A stretch of DNA of 64,000 nucleotides from positions 1 through 64,000 of the forward strand of contig JAMDBZ010000018.1 in NCBI GenBank assembly GCA_023488945.1, in the 5' to 3' direction. Shown piece after piece: positions 8,313-19,432 of this stretch. A model generated the notes under the pieces. The model saw only the letters and a list, made by a program, of their open reading frames with translations. It ran no database searches and was not told the DNA's origin. Both the position numbers and the translations under genes were made by a program. The stretch comes from Deltaproteobacteria bacterium. GTDB taxonomy: Bacteria; Desulfobacterota_E; Deferrimicrobia; Deferrimicrobiales; Deferrimicrobiaceae. Position 1 is the first letter of the stretch, and each line of letters starts with the position of its first letter.

Positions 8313-9893
8313 TCACTCCTCGGGCGGCGGGCCGCCCATCGTATGCTGGAGCGCCTCGCGGATGTTCTCGATGACATCCGTCGCCGAAACCGGCGACATC
8401 GGGTGCTTCCGCAGGAGGAGGTCGGCGGACATTCCGTGGAGGAACACGCCGGCGCAGGCGGCGTCCGTCGGGGAAAGCCCCTGCGAAGCGAGAGCCGCCA
8501 CCATCCCGGACAGGGCGTCCCCCATCCCGCCGGATGCCATGTAGGGATTGCCGGTCGTATTGATGAAAATGTCCCCCTTCGGCGTCGCGATGACGGTCCG
8601 GGCCCCCTTGAGGATCGCCGTGATGTTCTGTTCCTCGGCCAGGTGGCGGGCGGCGCCGATCCGGGACGCCTCGATCGCTTCGATGGACTCCCGGGTGAGA
8701 CGGGACATCTCCCCGGGGTGCGGCGTCAGGATGCACGGCGCCTCGGCGGACCGCAGCACATCGACCTGCCCCGCGAGGGCGTTGAGCCCGTCGGCATCGA
8801 TCAGGAACGGGACCCGGATCCGGGGGATGAGCTCGGCCACAAACTCGGCGGCACCCGGATAGCTCCCGAGGCCGGGTCCCAGAACGACCACGTCCGCGCG
8901 GGCAATCCCCTCGAGGAGGGCCGGCACCATCGCCTTCGCGAAGCGCCCCCCGCCGTCGTCCGGGATTCCCAGCGACATGACCTCCTTCAGCTTCGACTCC
9001 ACGATCGGCCGCAGCGAGGCCGGGACGACGACCGTGATCAGCCCCGCCCCCATCCGCATCGCCGCCTCGCCCGCGAGGCAAGGCGCCCCCGTCAGCCCCG
9101 GGGACCCGCCGATGATGAACACCCGTCCCGCGTCGCCCTTGTGGAAGTCCGGCGGCCGGATCGAGAGCATGCTCTTGACGACCTGCTCGTCGAGCGCTTC
9201 GGTCTTGATGTCGATATCGAAGACCGCCTTCGAGGGGATCCCGATGTCGTAGATGTCGGTCTCGCCGCAGTGGAGCGATCCCGGCAGGAGGACGTGCCCC
9301 AGCTTGAGGAGACCGAACGTCCCGGTGTAGTCGGCCCGGATCGCCTCGCCCAGGATCCGCCCGGTGGTCGCGTCGATCCCGCTCGGGATATCGACGGCGA
9401 AGACCGGCGCCATCGACAGGTTGATCACCTCGACGACCTCCCGCACGATTCCCGTGAGGGGCGAGCTCAGACCCGTCCCCAGGATGGCATCGACGCAGAG
9501 ATGGACCTCCTCGAGGTATGTCCGCAGGTCCTCGATCCCCTCCGGATCCCGGATGATCCGGCGCTCCACGTCGAGGCGCGTCAGGATCTCGTACTGGACC
9601 CGCGCATCTGGGGCCAGCCGCTCCTCTTCGTCAAGGAGGAACACCTCGACGTAGACGCCCCGGTTGTGCAGGTGCCTCGCGATGACGAAGCCGTCCCCGC
9701 CGTTGTTCCCGCGTCCGCAGACGACGGCGATGGAGGCTTCTTCCGGCGCCCCGACCTTGTCTTCGAGGATCCGGAGGATCCGCTCGGCGCACGACCGCCC
9801 CGCGTTCTCCATCAGGGCGAGCGTGGGGATCCCGTATTTCTGGGTGGACAGGCGGTCGAGCTCCGCCATCTGGCGCGCCGTCGCGACCTTCAT
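8313..9893 (-). CDS. nnr: Bifunctional NAD(P)HX epimerase / ADP-dependent dehydratase
   Basis: Repairs hydrated NADH/NADPH. It has 526 aa with an N-terminal YjeF_N epimerase domain (about 1-215; VCGRGNNGGDGFVIAR) and a C-terminal ribokinase-like dehydratase domain (about 230-520). The second domain contains ADGLNAL, LTPHPGEM and the nucleotide site GNPYMASGGMGDALSG, where the common GTGD reads GMGD. The start is ATG at 9893, overlapping the acpS stop as ATGA; the open frame continues upstream antisense-free but is not coding. It sits between acpS and tsaE, as in Geobacter relatives. A repeat-containing gap separates it from tsaE. Confidence 0.95.
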   Translation of the reverse strand: MKVATARQMAELDRLSTQKYGIPTLALMENAGRSCAERILRILEDKVGAPEEASIAVVCGRGNNGGDGFVIARHLHNRGVYVEVFLLDEEERLAPDARVQYEILTRLDVERRIIRDPEGIEDLRTYLEEVHLCVDAILGTGLSSPLTGIVREVVEVINLSMAPVFAVDIPSGIDATTGRILGEAIRADYTGTFGLLKLGHVLLPGSLHCGETDIYDIGIPSKAVFDIDIKTEALDEQVVKSMLSIRPPDFHKGDAGRVFIIGGSPGLTGAPCLAGEAAMRMGAGLITVVVPASLRPIVESKLKEVMSLGIPDDGGGRFAKAMVPALLEGIARADVVVLGPGLGSYPGAAEFVAELIPRIRVPFLIDADGLNALAGQVDVLRSAEAPCILTPHPGEMSRLTRESIEAIEASRIGAARHLAEEQNITAILKGARTVIATPKGDIFINTTGNPYMASGGMGDALSGMVAALASQGLSPTDAACAGVFLHGMSADLLLRKHPMSPVSATDVIENIREALQHTMGGPPPEE

Positions 9894-10282
9894 CGCCTTT
9901 CCCCTGGTCCCTCGAGGATCACGAACGCCACCGCCTTTCCGCCGTCGTGGGTCACGGACACGTGAACTCTCTCTCCACCCAGCCTTTCCATATATTTTAA
10001 TGCATTGCCGTAAAGTCTTGTTTCCGGCCTGCCCAGCGGCCCGGGGACCGTCTCCACGTCCCGCCACAGGATCCCCCGCGACTTCCCGGTGCCCAAGGCC
10101 TTGAGGAGGGCCTCCTTGACGGCGAACCGCCCCGCGAGCCGCTCGGCAGCCCGCACGCTCCTCCCGGCGTACTCCGCCTCGGCCTCCGTGAAGACCCGCT
10201 TCAGGAACCGCTCCCGGTGCCTGGCGAGAAGCGCGTCGACTCGTCTCACGTCCACGATGTCCACCCCGATGCCGACGATCAT
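9890..10282 (-). CDS. acpS: Holo-[acyl-carrier-protein] synthase
   Basis: Transfers 4'-phosphopantetheine from CoA to acyl carrier protein. It has 130 aa, typical of AcpS. The Mg/CoA motif GIGVDIVDVRRV begins at residue 4, with Asp8 expected to bind Mg. The second motif RFAVKEALLKALG carries the conserved Glu and Lys. The C-terminal HVSVTHDGGKAVAFV is also typical. It overlaps nnr by 4 nt and is 13 nt downstream of pdxJ. Confidence 0.96.
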   Translation of the reverse strand: MIVGIGVDIVDVRRVDALLARHRERFLKRVFTEAEAEYAGRSVRAAERLAGRFAVKEALLKALGTGKSRGILWRDVETVPGPLGRPETRLYGNALKYMERLGGERVHVSVTHDGGKAVAFVILEGPGERR

Positions 10283-10295
10283 CGGGCCGTCGCAA

Positions 10296-11033
10296 TCAAT
10301 CCAGGCCGTGCACGAGGTCGGCCATTTCCCGGACCGCCGCGGCGAGCCCCACGAAGACCGCCCGGGCGATGATGCTGTGACCGATGTTGAATTCCTCGAC
10401 TTCCGGAAGCGAGAGGACCGGGACGATGTTGCGCAGGTCGAGCCCGTGCCCCGCGAAAACCTTCAGGCCTGCGTGCCGGCCGTGCGCCGCCGCCGCCCGG
10501 ATCGCCTCGAACTCGCCCTCGTACCGGCCCGTCCGGAACGCCTCGCAGTAGGTCCCCGTGTGGATCTCGATCGCGTCCGCCCCGACCTGCCTGGCGGCGC
10601 GCACCTGGGCGAGGTCGGGATCGACGAACAGCGACACGACGATCCCTTCCGACTTCAGGCGGCCGACGACGGCATGAAGCGACTCCCGCCGCCCCAGGAC
10701 ATCCAGCCCCCCCTCCGTCGTGACCTCCTGCCGGCGTTCCGGAACGAGGGTCGCGGAACGGGGACGAAGGCGGCAGGCGATCCCCACCATCTCCTCCGTC
10801 GCCGCCATCTCGAGGTTGATCCGCGTCTGGACGACCTGGGGCAGGAGCAGAAGGTCCCGGTCCTGGATGTGGCGCCGGTCCTCGCGCAGGTGGACCGTGA
10901 TCCCGTCCGCACCGTTGAGCTCGGCGATCCCGGCCGCCGTGACCGGGTCCGGTGCGGCACCTCCCCGCGCCTGCCGCAGGGTCGCGACGTGGTCGATGTT
11001 GACGCCCAGCCTCCGGCGCACGCGCGTTTGCAT
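10296..11033 (-). CDS. pdxJ: Pyridoxine 5'-phosphate synthase
   Basis: Condenses 1-deoxyxylulose-5-phosphate with 3-amino-2-oxopropyl phosphate to pyridoxine phosphate in the DXP-dependent B6 pathway. It is 245 aa, a TIM barrel of normal length. Family motifs are [41 protein letters not shown] and the C-terminal [18 protein letters not shown]. The start ATG at 11033 shares one base with the glmM stop (TGATG); a GTG lies one codon upstream. It supplies the cofactor used by IscS, though that link is general. Confidence 0.97.
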   Translation of the reverse strand: MQTRVRRRLGVNIDHVATLRQARGGAAPDPVTAAGIAELNGADGITVHLREDRRHIQDRDLLLLPQVVQTRINLEMAATEEMVGIACRLRPRSATLVPERRQEVTTEGGLDVLGRRESLHAVVGRLKSEGIVVSLFVDPDLAQVRAARQVGADAIEIHTGTYCEAFRTGRYEGEFEAIRAAAAHGRHAGLKVFAGHGLDLRNIVPVLSLPEVEEFNIGHSIIARAVFVGLAAAVREMADLVHGLD

Positions 11034-12412
11034 CACGAGCGGGCAGGCACCCGCGAATCCTCGCGCGCCTTCTCGGCCAGCGCACTGACGATCGTCTCCG
11101 TCAAGGCCTTGTCCTCGCTTTCCGCCATGATCCGGAGCACCGGCTCGGTCCCGCTGTACCGGACGACGATCCGCCCCTTTCGACCCAGCCTCTTCTCGAA
11201 CGACGCCTTCGCGGCCTGGAACCCCTTCATCTCCTCGAGCGGGATCCGGTGCTTGAGCGAGACGTTCACGAGCATCTGGGGGTAGGGGATCATCCGCTTC
11301 CCCAGGTCGGCGACGCTCTTCCCCGTCTCCACCATGACGGCCAGGAGCTGAAGCGCGGCGAGGACGCCGTCCCCCGTGGTGGAATGATCCAGAAAGATGA
11401 TGTGACCCGACTGCTCCCCGCCGAAATTGTATCCGCCCGCCCGCATCGCCTCGACGACGTAGCGGTCCCCCACCTGCGTCCGGACAAGCCGGATTCTCTT
11501 CCCCCGGAGGAAGATCTCGAGCCCGATGTTGCTCATCACCGTGGCGACCACGGTGGCCTTCGCGAGCCTCTTCTTCCGGTGGAGGTCCTGGGCGCAGATC
11601 GTCATGATCCGGTCGCCGTCCACGATATCCCCGTTGCCGTCGACGACGATGACCCGGTCGGCATCTCCGTCGAGGGAGATCCCGAGATCGGCCCGGTGCT
11701 CGCGGACCTTCGCCGAGACCACCTCCGGGAAGAGGGAACCGCACCGCTCGTTGATGTTGAGCCCGTTCGGGCTGACTCCGATCGGGATCACCTCGGCGCC
11801 GAGTTCCTGGAACACGAGCGGGGCGATGCGATAGGCCGCCCCGTTGGCGCAGTCGACCACGATCCGCAGGCCGTCCAGCGAGAGGAAGGACGGGAAGGTG
11901 GCCTTGAGGAAGCTGATATAGCGGCCGGTGGCGTCGTCGATCCGGTAGGCGCGCCCGATGTGGGGCGATGAGGGCCGCGCTTCCCGGAGCTGGTCTCCCC
12001 ACATCATCCCCTCGATCTTCTCCTCGAGCCGGTCGGGCAGCTTGAAGCCGTCCCGCCCGAAGAACTTGATCCCGTTGTCCTGATAGGGGTTGTGCGACGC
12101 GGAGATGACGACGCCGGCATCCGCCCGCAAGGAGTGGGTCAAAAAGGCGATCCCCGGCGTGGGCATCGGCCCCACGAGGAGGACGTCTCCGCCCATCGCG
12201 CAGATCCCGGCGGCCAGCGCCGTCTCGAACATGTATCCGGACAGGCGGGTGTCCTTGCCGATGACGATCTTGTGCCGTCCCGTGCTGTTCCGGAACAGGT
12301 GCGCTACGGCCTGTCCCAGCGCCATCGCGGTCTCGATCGTCATCGGGTCGGTGTTGGCGACCCCCCGCACGCCGTCCGTGCCGAACAGCTTCCTGCGCAC
12401 TCCCCCTCCCAC
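11033..12412 (-). CDS. glmM: Phosphoglucosamine mutase
   Basis: Interconverts glucosamine-6-phosphate and glucosamine-1-phosphate for peptidoglycan and LPS precursors. It has 459 aa. The N-terminus has LFGTDGVRG; the active-site phosphoserine is Ser106 in SASHNP; the metal loop is DGDADR; the substrate motif is GGEQSGH; the C-terminal phosphate loop is RYSGTEP. The start is GTG at 12412 or GTG at 12400, and the latter follows a stronger G-rich Shine-Dalgarno. The order cdaA-ybbR-glmM is the widely conserved c-di-AMP/cell-wall cluster, in which CdaA, its YbbR partner and GlmM interact in Firmicutes. Confidence 0.97.
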   Translation of the reverse strand: MGGGVRRKLFGTDGVRGVANTDPMTIETAMALGQAVAHLFRNSTGRHKIVIGKDTRLSGYMFETALAAGICAMGGDVLLVGPMPTPGIAFLTHSLRADAGVVISASHNPYQDNGIKFFGRDGFKLPDRLEEKIEGMMWGDQLREARPSSPHIGRAYRIDDATGRYISFLKATFPSFLSLDGLRIVVDCANGAAYRIAPLVFQELGAEVIPIGVSPNGLNINERCGSLFPEVVSAKVREHRADLGISLDGDADRVIVVDGNGDIVDGDRIMTICAQDLHRKKRLAKATVVATVMSNIGLEIFLRGKRIRLVRTQVGDRYVVEAMRAGGYNFGGEQSGHIIFLDHSTTGDGVLAALQLLAVMVETGKSVADLGKRMIPYPQMLVNVSLKHRIPLEEMKGFQAAKASFEKRLGRKGRIVVRYSGTEPVLRIMAESEDKALTETIVSALAEKAREDSRVPARS

Positions 12413-12421
12413 GCCCCCGCG

Positions 12422-13090
12422 TCAGTCGCGGAAGTGAATGACGACCCGGACGACCGGGTCGCGGACAATTTTAGCATGCCCCTCCCGCAAGTCCACCCGG
12501 GCGGTGGCCACGAACGTCCCGTGCCGGACTTCCGGGACGATCTCGTCGGTGGAGAGGCGAGTCAGCCGATCGAAATCCTCCGCAAGGCCCTCGACCTCGA
12601 CCGTCTTCGGCTCCACCTCGATCCGCGCGATCCGGCGCCTGAGCGCCGGCGGCCCGCCGATGCGCGGAACGACGGGGAGGAAGCGTCTCTCGAGGCGTGC
12701 AAGGACGATCTCCACGGCACGCGGGTAGACCCGCTGGACCTTGACCCCCGGGGGGACGCGGACGGCCCGGGCGTCGAGGGCGATGACCTGCCGCCCGAGG
12801 CGGGCCGACGAGAGGTCGACGGCCGCCGACACGTCGGAGTGCGGCAGGTTCCCCAGGAGCGACGAGGGGCCCGACAGACGGACTTCCGCCTGCCGCTCGA
12901 CCTTGTTGGCCACCGTCGTCCCCGCGGGAAGGTTCCGGATCTCGATCGGGACGACGAGGCCGACCTGGACCTTGCTCTCCCCCGCCACGTACCACCAGAG
13001 GATCACGGACAACAGGAGGGCGAAGACCTTCTGCCAGGGGTTGTTCCGCACGACGCCGCGCAGGAACCGGAGGACGTCACTTCCCCGCAT
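12422..13090 (-). CDS. ybbR: YbbR-domain protein (CdaR-like)
   Basis: Membrane-anchored extracytoplasmic protein expected to partner CdaA. It has 222 aa: a cytoplasmic N-terminus, one transmembrane helix (about 19-34, [15 protein letters not shown]) and YbbR repeats to the end. Its first 90 nt lie inside a 743-bp tandem duplication; this is the intact copy. The start is ATG at 13090, overlapping the end of the truncated cdaA copy, just as the intact cdaA overlaps the broken ybbR copy. It ends 9 nt before glmM. Confidence 0.88.
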   Translation of the reverse strand: MRGSDVLRFLRGVVRNNPWQKVFALLLSVILWWYVAGESKVQVGLVVPIEIRNLPAGTTVANKVERQAEVRLSGPSSLLGNLPHSDVSAAVDLSSARLGRQVIALDARAVRVPPGVKVQRVYPRAVEIVLARLERRFLPVVPRIGGPPALRRRIARIEVEPKTVEVEGLAEDFDRLTRLSTDEIVPEVRHGTFVATARVDLREGHAKIVRDPVVRVVIHFRD

Positions 13091-13724
13091 CGCGCTCCTC
13101 CCGGCGCTGCCCGAACAGCGGGATGAGGACCCGGAGGAGTTCCGCCTCGTCGGCGACCTCCTCCGCCGTCCGGTCGTGAAAGACCGTGACCTTCCCCGTC
13201 TCCTCCGAGACGACCACGGCCACCGCGTCCGTTTCGACGGCGGTGGAGAGCGCCGCGCGGTGGCGCGTCCCCATGAGCCGCGCGGCGGCAGGTTCGACGG
13301 CGAACGGCAGGATGACTCCCGCGGCCGCGATCCGGTCCCCCCGGATGACGACCGCGCCGTCATGGAGGGGAGAGGAGGTTGCGAGGAGGGAGACCAGGAG
13401 CTCGTAGGAGAAGAGCGCGTCGATCTTCCTGCCGTGCTCCACGTATTCCCCCAGTTTCATCTCGCGCTCCACCAGAAGGATCGCTCCCGTTCGGGACGCC
13501 GAAAGACGGATCGCCGACCCGCTGAGCTCTTCAAGGACCCCCGGCGTCGGGGCGGCGGGTGAGCGGCCGAAGATGCGGGCCTGTCCGACCTTGGCGAGCC
13601 CCCGCCGGATCTCGGCCTGGAAGATCACGACGAGGATGATGATCAGGTAGCCGAGGAAATTCCCGACGATCCACTGGAAGGTGACCATCCCGAGTTTCTT
13701 GGAGAGGATGAACACGCCGAGCAC
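13077..13724 (-). pseudogene. cdaA: 5'-truncated second copy of cdaA
   Basis: Encodes residues 45-259 of CdaA, identical to the intact copy but without the first transmembrane helix and part of the second. The catalytic DAC domain is complete, with DGA and GTRHR motifs. Translation could begin at GTG 13724, but no good ribosome site is visible there. Removing one G at the junction (13742-13744) would put it in frame with the ybbR start at 13833. That would make a 251-aa protein joining the YbbR N-terminal transmembrane segment to CdaA. As written, it is best called a pseudogene fragment. Confidence 0.75.
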
Positions 13725-13743
13725 GAGGACGAGCCCGGAGAGG

Positions 13744-13833
13744 GATCACGGACAACAGGAGGGCGAAGACCTTCTGCCAGGGGTTGTTCCGCACGACGCC
13801 GCGCAGGAACCGGAGGACGTCACTTCCCCGCAT
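13744..13833 (-). pseudogene. Truncated first copy of ybbR (5' 90 nt only)
   Basis: Codes for the first 30 residues of YbbR ([10 protein letters not shown] to LLLSVI), including most of the transmembrane helix. At the duplication junction it runs out of frame into the truncated cdaA copy, giving a 100-residue nonsense-tailed product ending at 13531. It overlaps the end of the intact cdaA by 14 nt, as the intact ybbR does with the broken cdaA. Confidence 0.8.
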
Positions 13834-14599
13834 CGCGCTCCTCCCGGCGCTGCCCGAACAGCGGGATGAGGACCCGGAGGAGTTCCGCCTCGTCGGCGAC
13901 CTCCTCCGCCGTCCGGTCGTGAAAGACCGTGACCTTCCCCGTCTCCTCCGAGACGACCACGGCCACCGCGTCCGTTTCGACGGCGGTGGAGAGCGCCGCG
14001 CGGTGGCGCGTCCCCATGAGCCGCGCGGCGGCAGGTTCGACGGCGAACGGCAGGATGACTCCCGCGGCCGCGATCCGGTCCCCCCGGATGACGACCGCGC
14101 CGTCATGGAGGGGAGAGGAGGTTGCGAGGAGGGAGACCAGGAGCTCGTAGGAGAAGAGCGCGTCGATCTTCCTGCCGTGCTCCACGTATTCCCCCAGTTT
14201 CATCTCGCGCTCCACCAGAAGGATCGCTCCCGTTCGGGACGCCGAAAGACGGATCGCCGACCCGCTGAGCTCTTCAAGGACCCCCGGCGTCGGGGCGGCG
14301 GGTGAGCGGCCGAAGATGCGGGCCTGTCCGACCTTGGCGAGCCCCCGCCGGATCTCGGCCTGGAAGATCACGACGAGGATGATGATCAGGTAGCCGAGGA
14401 AATTCCCGACGATCCACTGGAAGGTGACCATCCCGAGTTTCTTGGAGAGGATGAACACGCCGAGCACGAGGACGAGCCCGGAGAGGATCTGGACCGCCCG
14501 CGTTCCCCGGATGAAGAGGAGGATCCAGTAGATGATGAAGGAGACGAGGAGGATGTCCAGGAGATCGATGAGCCGGATGGGCGGGAGGAAATCTAACAC
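13820..14599 (-). CDS. cdaA: Diadenylate cyclase CdaA (intact copy)
   Basis: Membrane-bound enzyme making c-di-AMP from two ATP. It has 259 aa, typical of the CdaA/DacA type. Three N-terminal hydrophobic segments span residues about 10-80, and the DAC domain follows (about 100-245) with the DGA motif at 166-168 and GTRHR at 196-200. The start is GTG at 14599, overlapping the folP stop by 7 nt with GGGGAGG upstream; a longer frame from GTG 14623 is less likely. It sits in the conserved cdaA-ybbR-glmM order. A truncated duplicate follows directly. Confidence 0.95.
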   Translation of the reverse strand: MLDFLPPIRLIDLLDILLVSFIIYWILLFIRGTRAVQILSGLVLVLGVFILSKKLGMVTFQWIVGNFLGYLIIILVVIFQAEIRRGLAKVGQARIFGRSPAAPTPGVLEELSGSAIRLSASRTGAILLVEREMKLGEYVEHGRKIDALFSYELLVSLLATSSPLHDGAVVIRGDRIAAAGVILPFAVEPAAARLMGTRHRAALSTAVETDAVAVVVSEETGKVTVFHDRTAEEVADEAELLRVLIPLFGQRREERDAGK

Positions 14600-15756
14600 T
14601 CCGGCCCCTCCCCGATCGCGCACGCGACGCCGGTCACGTCCCGCATCTCCCGCACGTCATGAATCCGCAGGACATGCGCCCCCTGCGCGGCCGCCCAGGC
14701 GACCGACGCCGCCGTCGCGAACGCCCGCTCTCCGACCGGCCGGCCGGTGATCGTCCCGAGGAACGACTTGCGGGAAGGTCCGAAGACGATCGGGCGCCCC
14801 AGGTTCCTGAGCTCGTCGAGATGCCGGTGAAGCGCCAGGTTGTCCGCAAGCCGCTTCCCGAACCCGACGCCGGGGTCCACCAGGATGCGGTCCCGGGGGA
14901 TCCCGATCTCCCGCGCGGCCTCCAGGCGTTCCTCGAAAAAGGCCAGGATCTCGTCGAACAGGGATTCGTAGGAGGGATCGACCTGCATCGTCGCCGGAAC
15001 TCCCTTCCGGTGCATGAGGACGACGGCACTGCCGGTGTCCCGGACGACGGATGCCATCCCCGGATCGTCGCGCAGGGCACTCGTGTCGTTGACGATCCGC
15101 GCCCCCGCCTCCACCGCGGCCCGGGCGACGGACGCCTTCGTCGTGTCGATCGAGACGATTGCCTCCGTCCTCGCCGCGAGCCCGCGCACGACCGGCACGA
15201 CGCGGCGCGCCTCCTCGTCCGGCGGAACTCCCGCCGAACCGGGACGCGTCGACTCCCCGCCGACGTCGATGATCCCGGCTCCCTCCTCCGCCATCGCAAT
15301 CCCGTGCCGGATCGCGTCGTCCGCGGAGAGGTATCGCCCCCCGTCGGAGAAGGAATCGGGCGTCACGTTGAGGATCCCCATGAGCTCCGGCCTCCCTCCG
15401 AGGACGAGCGCCCCGTCGCGGCACGGAACGACGAACTCCCGGGCGAGGTACCGGTCCATCGCCTCGCGGAGAGGCTCGAGGCAGGCCCCTCGCCCCTGGT
15501 CGTCCCGGATCCACGCCGCGACCTGGTCCCGCGAGGAGATCGAAAGAAGACGCGCGCCGGTCCCGGTCACGACGGGGACCCCCCGCGACGCGAGATCCTT
15601 CCCGATTTTCTCGGAGCCGGGATGATCGAAGGGGATCCGGACGAGGAAAGCCCGCAGGTCCGCAACGAGACCTTCGGCGTCCGCCGCCGGGACGCCGAGA
15701 AACGAGAGGCGCCGGGACGCCTCCTCCGGAGACCGGAACGGAACGACGCGGATCAC
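14593..15756 (-). CDS. folP: Dihydropteroate synthase
   Basis: Joins p-aminobenzoate to the pterin pyrophosphate in folate synthesis. It has about 387 aa, longer than the usual 280 because of an N-terminal extension of about 115 residues of unknown role. The DHPS core begins at MGILNVTPDSFSDGG and includes IDVGGESTRPG, SIDTTKASVA, INDTSAL, DPGVGFGK and the C-terminal phosphate motif GPSRKSFLG. The start is GTG at 15756, 18 nt before the end of ftsH. FtsH-FolP-CdaA adjacency recurs in Geobacter relatives. The long form with a variable N-terminus appears normal for that lineage. Confidence 0.94.
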   Translation of the reverse strand: MIRVVPFRSPEEASRRLSFLGVPAADAEGLVADLRAFLVRIPFDHPGSEKIGKDLASRGVPVVTGTGARLLSISSRDQVAAWIRDDQGRGACLEPLREAMDRYLAREFVVPCRDGALVLGGRPELMGILNVTPDSFSDGGRYLSADDAIRHGIAMAEEGAGIIDVGGESTRPGSAGVPPDEEARRVVPVVRGLAARTEAIVSIDTTKASVARAAVEAGARIVNDTSALRDDPGMASVVRDTGSAVVLMHRKGVPATMQVDPSYESLFDEILAFFEERLEAAREIGIPRDRILVDPGVGFGKRLADNLALHRHLDELRNLGRPIVFGPSRKSFLGTITGRPVGERAFATAASVAWAAAQGAHVLRIHDVREMRDVTGVACAIGEGPEC

Positions 15757-15773
15757 CGGGTCCCCGGGAGCCG

Positions 15774-17621
<1,848 letters not shown>

Positions 17622-17657
17622 GGTGGCGTATCTCCCCTTGTAAAATTGACAGTTTTC

Positions 17658-17687
17658 AATCTAACACAAAGTTCGATGTGTGAACAA
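17658..17687 (-). promoter_or_regulatory. Possible sigma-70 promoter for ftsH
   Basis: On the minus strand TTGTTC and TAGATT are separated by 18 nt in the only AT-rich stretch of the 76-nt tilS-ftsH gap. Transcription would start about 30 nt before the ftsH TTG codon. The match is moderate. Confidence 0.4.
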
Positions 17688-17697
17688 ACGCGGCGTT

Positions 17698-19203
17698 TCA
17701 CGGGACTTGCGGGCTCCCCGCGCGGATCTCGAACAGCAGCGCCCCGCGCGCCTCCCGACCGACGGGCGCCCAGGCGGACCGGATGACGCCGGGGATCCAG
17801 ATGATCCGCCCGCGTCCGTCGCAGACGACCGGCCGCCCCCACCGCTCCGTCCGCGGGACCTTCCGGTCGATGAGGACCTCCTTGACCTTCTTCTCGCCGT
17901 CCATCCCGAAGGGAAAAATCCTGTCGCCGGCACGGAGCGGGCGGACACGGACCGGCCACGCAAGAGCCTCCGGATCGAAGTAGGCGGCTGCTTCCATTTT
18001 CGTCCGCAGCCGGAGCCCGGCACCGGACGGGGATCCGCACTCCCGGATCACGATCACCCTCCCGTCGCGCAACGGGGAGACGCCGGGACCCCGGATGACG
18101 GCCGTCTCACGGAGCGTGGCCGTGGCACCCGTCGTTGCCGGGGAGGTCCTTGCCCCGCGTGAGCCCCGCTCCTCCCCGCGCTTCCGGAATACGGCTTCCT
18201 CGTAGCGACGCTCGAGCGTCGCGCCTCCCCCGAGGGAAAGAGCCGCCGAGGGTCCTCCGGAGACGATCAGCCGGTCCATCGACTTCAGCAGCCGCTCGTT
18301 CGGCGCGATGCCGGCCCGTTCGAAGCAGAGCACCTGCAAAACTTTCATGCGCACAAGTGACGGGAGCTTCGCGAACGCCTTCCTGGGGAAGACGACGCTC
18401 CCCCGGGGTTCGGCTTCGACGCGATGGAAGGCGCCGGCCGCCTTCTTCGTCCCGGCCGGACTTGCCTTGGCGTTCCGCTTCAGCCATCGCCCGGCCGCCT
18501 CGGACAGGAACTCATCGATCTCCCGGAACCGCTCGCCCAGCGCGAAGATCCGCTTCTTGACGGATTTCCCGTATCGCCTCTCCAGCAGCGGGATCACGAC
18601 ATGCCGGACCCAGTTCCGTTCGAACCGGGTGTCCGCGTTCGACTCGTCTTGTCGGTGCGGGATCGCCCGGCGGCGCAGGGAAGCCAGGACTTCCTCCCTC
18701 CAGGTATCGAGGAGCGGACGGACGATTCCCTCTTCCGAATCGCGAGGGATCCCTTTGAGCCCCGAAATCCCCGCGCCCCGAAAGACCCGCATCAGGATCG
18801 TTTCCACCTGGTCATCGGCGGTGTGGCCGGCCAGGATCGCGCCGGCGTTCTCCCGGTTCTTCAATTTCCTGAGGTATGCGTAACGGGTCCGCCTGGCCCG
18901 CTCCTCGAAGCCGGGCCGGTCCTGCCCGCCGTTCCGGACCCGGAGGATCCGCACGGGCAGGCCCCGCTCCTCCGCCATCCGCTTCACGAACCGTTCGTCC
19001 TCGTCCGAAGCGCCCCCACGCGCCCCGTGGTTGACATGGGCCACCACGACATCGTCGTATTCCTCCAAAGCGCGATGAAGCAGCCAGACCGAATCCGGCC
19101 CCCCGGACACGGCGACCACGACCTTGTGCTTTCCGGGGCCTTTTCCCCCCAACTTCCCCTCCAGGCGGGGTATCCGCAACTCGCATCCGCCGAAACATAT
19201 CAA
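17698..19203 (-). CDS. tilS: tRNA(Ile)-lysidine synthase
   Basis: Converts C34 of the CAU-anticodon tRNA-Ile to lysidine so that it reads AUA. It has about 501 aa. The PP-loop SGGPDS is at residues 33-38. The N-terminal catalytic domain includes HVNHGARG, AGHTADDQVET and RPLLD, followed by the TilS substrate-binding and C-terminal domains (about 240-490). The start is uncertain: TTG at 19203 opens the frame, and a later TTG just before RIPRLEGK is possible. It is transcribed towards ftsH and diverges from the GGDEF/HD-GYP gene across a 229-nt gap. Confidence 0.93.
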   Translation of the reverse strand: MICFGGCELRIPRLEGKLGGKGPGKHKVVVAVSGGPDSVWLLHRALEEYDDVVVAHVNHGARGGASDEDERFVKRMAEERGLPVRILRVRNGGQDRPGFEERARRTRYAYLRKLKNRENAGAILAGHTADDQVETILMRVFRGAGISGLKGIPRDSEEGIVRPLLDTWREEVLASLRRRAIPHRQDESNADTRFERNWVRHVVIPLLERRYGKSVKKRIFALGERFREIDEFLSEAAGRWLKRNAKASPAGTKKAAGAFHRVEAEPRGSVVFPRKAFAKLPSLVRMKVLQVLCFERAGIAPNERLLKSMDRLIVSGGPSAALSLGGGATLERRYEEAVFRKRGEERGSRGARTSPATTGATATLRETAVIRGPGVSPLRDGRVIVIRECGSPSGAGLRLRTKMEAAAYFDPEALAWPVRVRPLRAGDRIFPFGMDGEKKVKEVLIDRKVPRTERWGRPVVCDGRGRIIWIPGVIRSAWAPVGREARGALLFEIRAGSPQVP

Positions 19204-19432
19204 ATATACAGTTAATCTCGGCGGGAAAACAGGTGCGGCGCTTGATGGATCGGCGTGAGACAGGACTCCAGCTTGGGAAGTCGTTTCTGCACTTTAGGAA
19301 CTTTTTTTCCCACGGCGTGAAGTTCCACACCTCTAAGGCCAGAACTGCTGAATATTAATTATCTTTTTGGGATGGACCCGTTCCCGGGAGAGGTCCGACT
19401 TTTGCAACTGTCGGACAGATCGGAGGAGGGTT

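Larger units (their letters stand above)
13000..14486. repeat. Exact 743-bp tandem duplication spanning cdaA and the 5' end of ybbR
   Basis: Bases 13000-13743 recur at 13743-14486 with a period of 743 bp and no difference noted by eye or in the translations of either strand. The two outer boundaries share the 8-bp microhomology AGAGGATC, the expected signature of a template-switch duplication. The junction reads AGAGGGATC, one G more than a clean joint would give. Complete identity means either a very recent duplication or an assembly error. Confidence 0.95.

Noticed and set aside
8030..8377. An N-terminal extension of TsaE through the 128-bp repeat
   Set aside because: The frame is open, but the repeat is also found at 31.6 kb next to unrelated genes, and TsaE homologues start at MEVEL.
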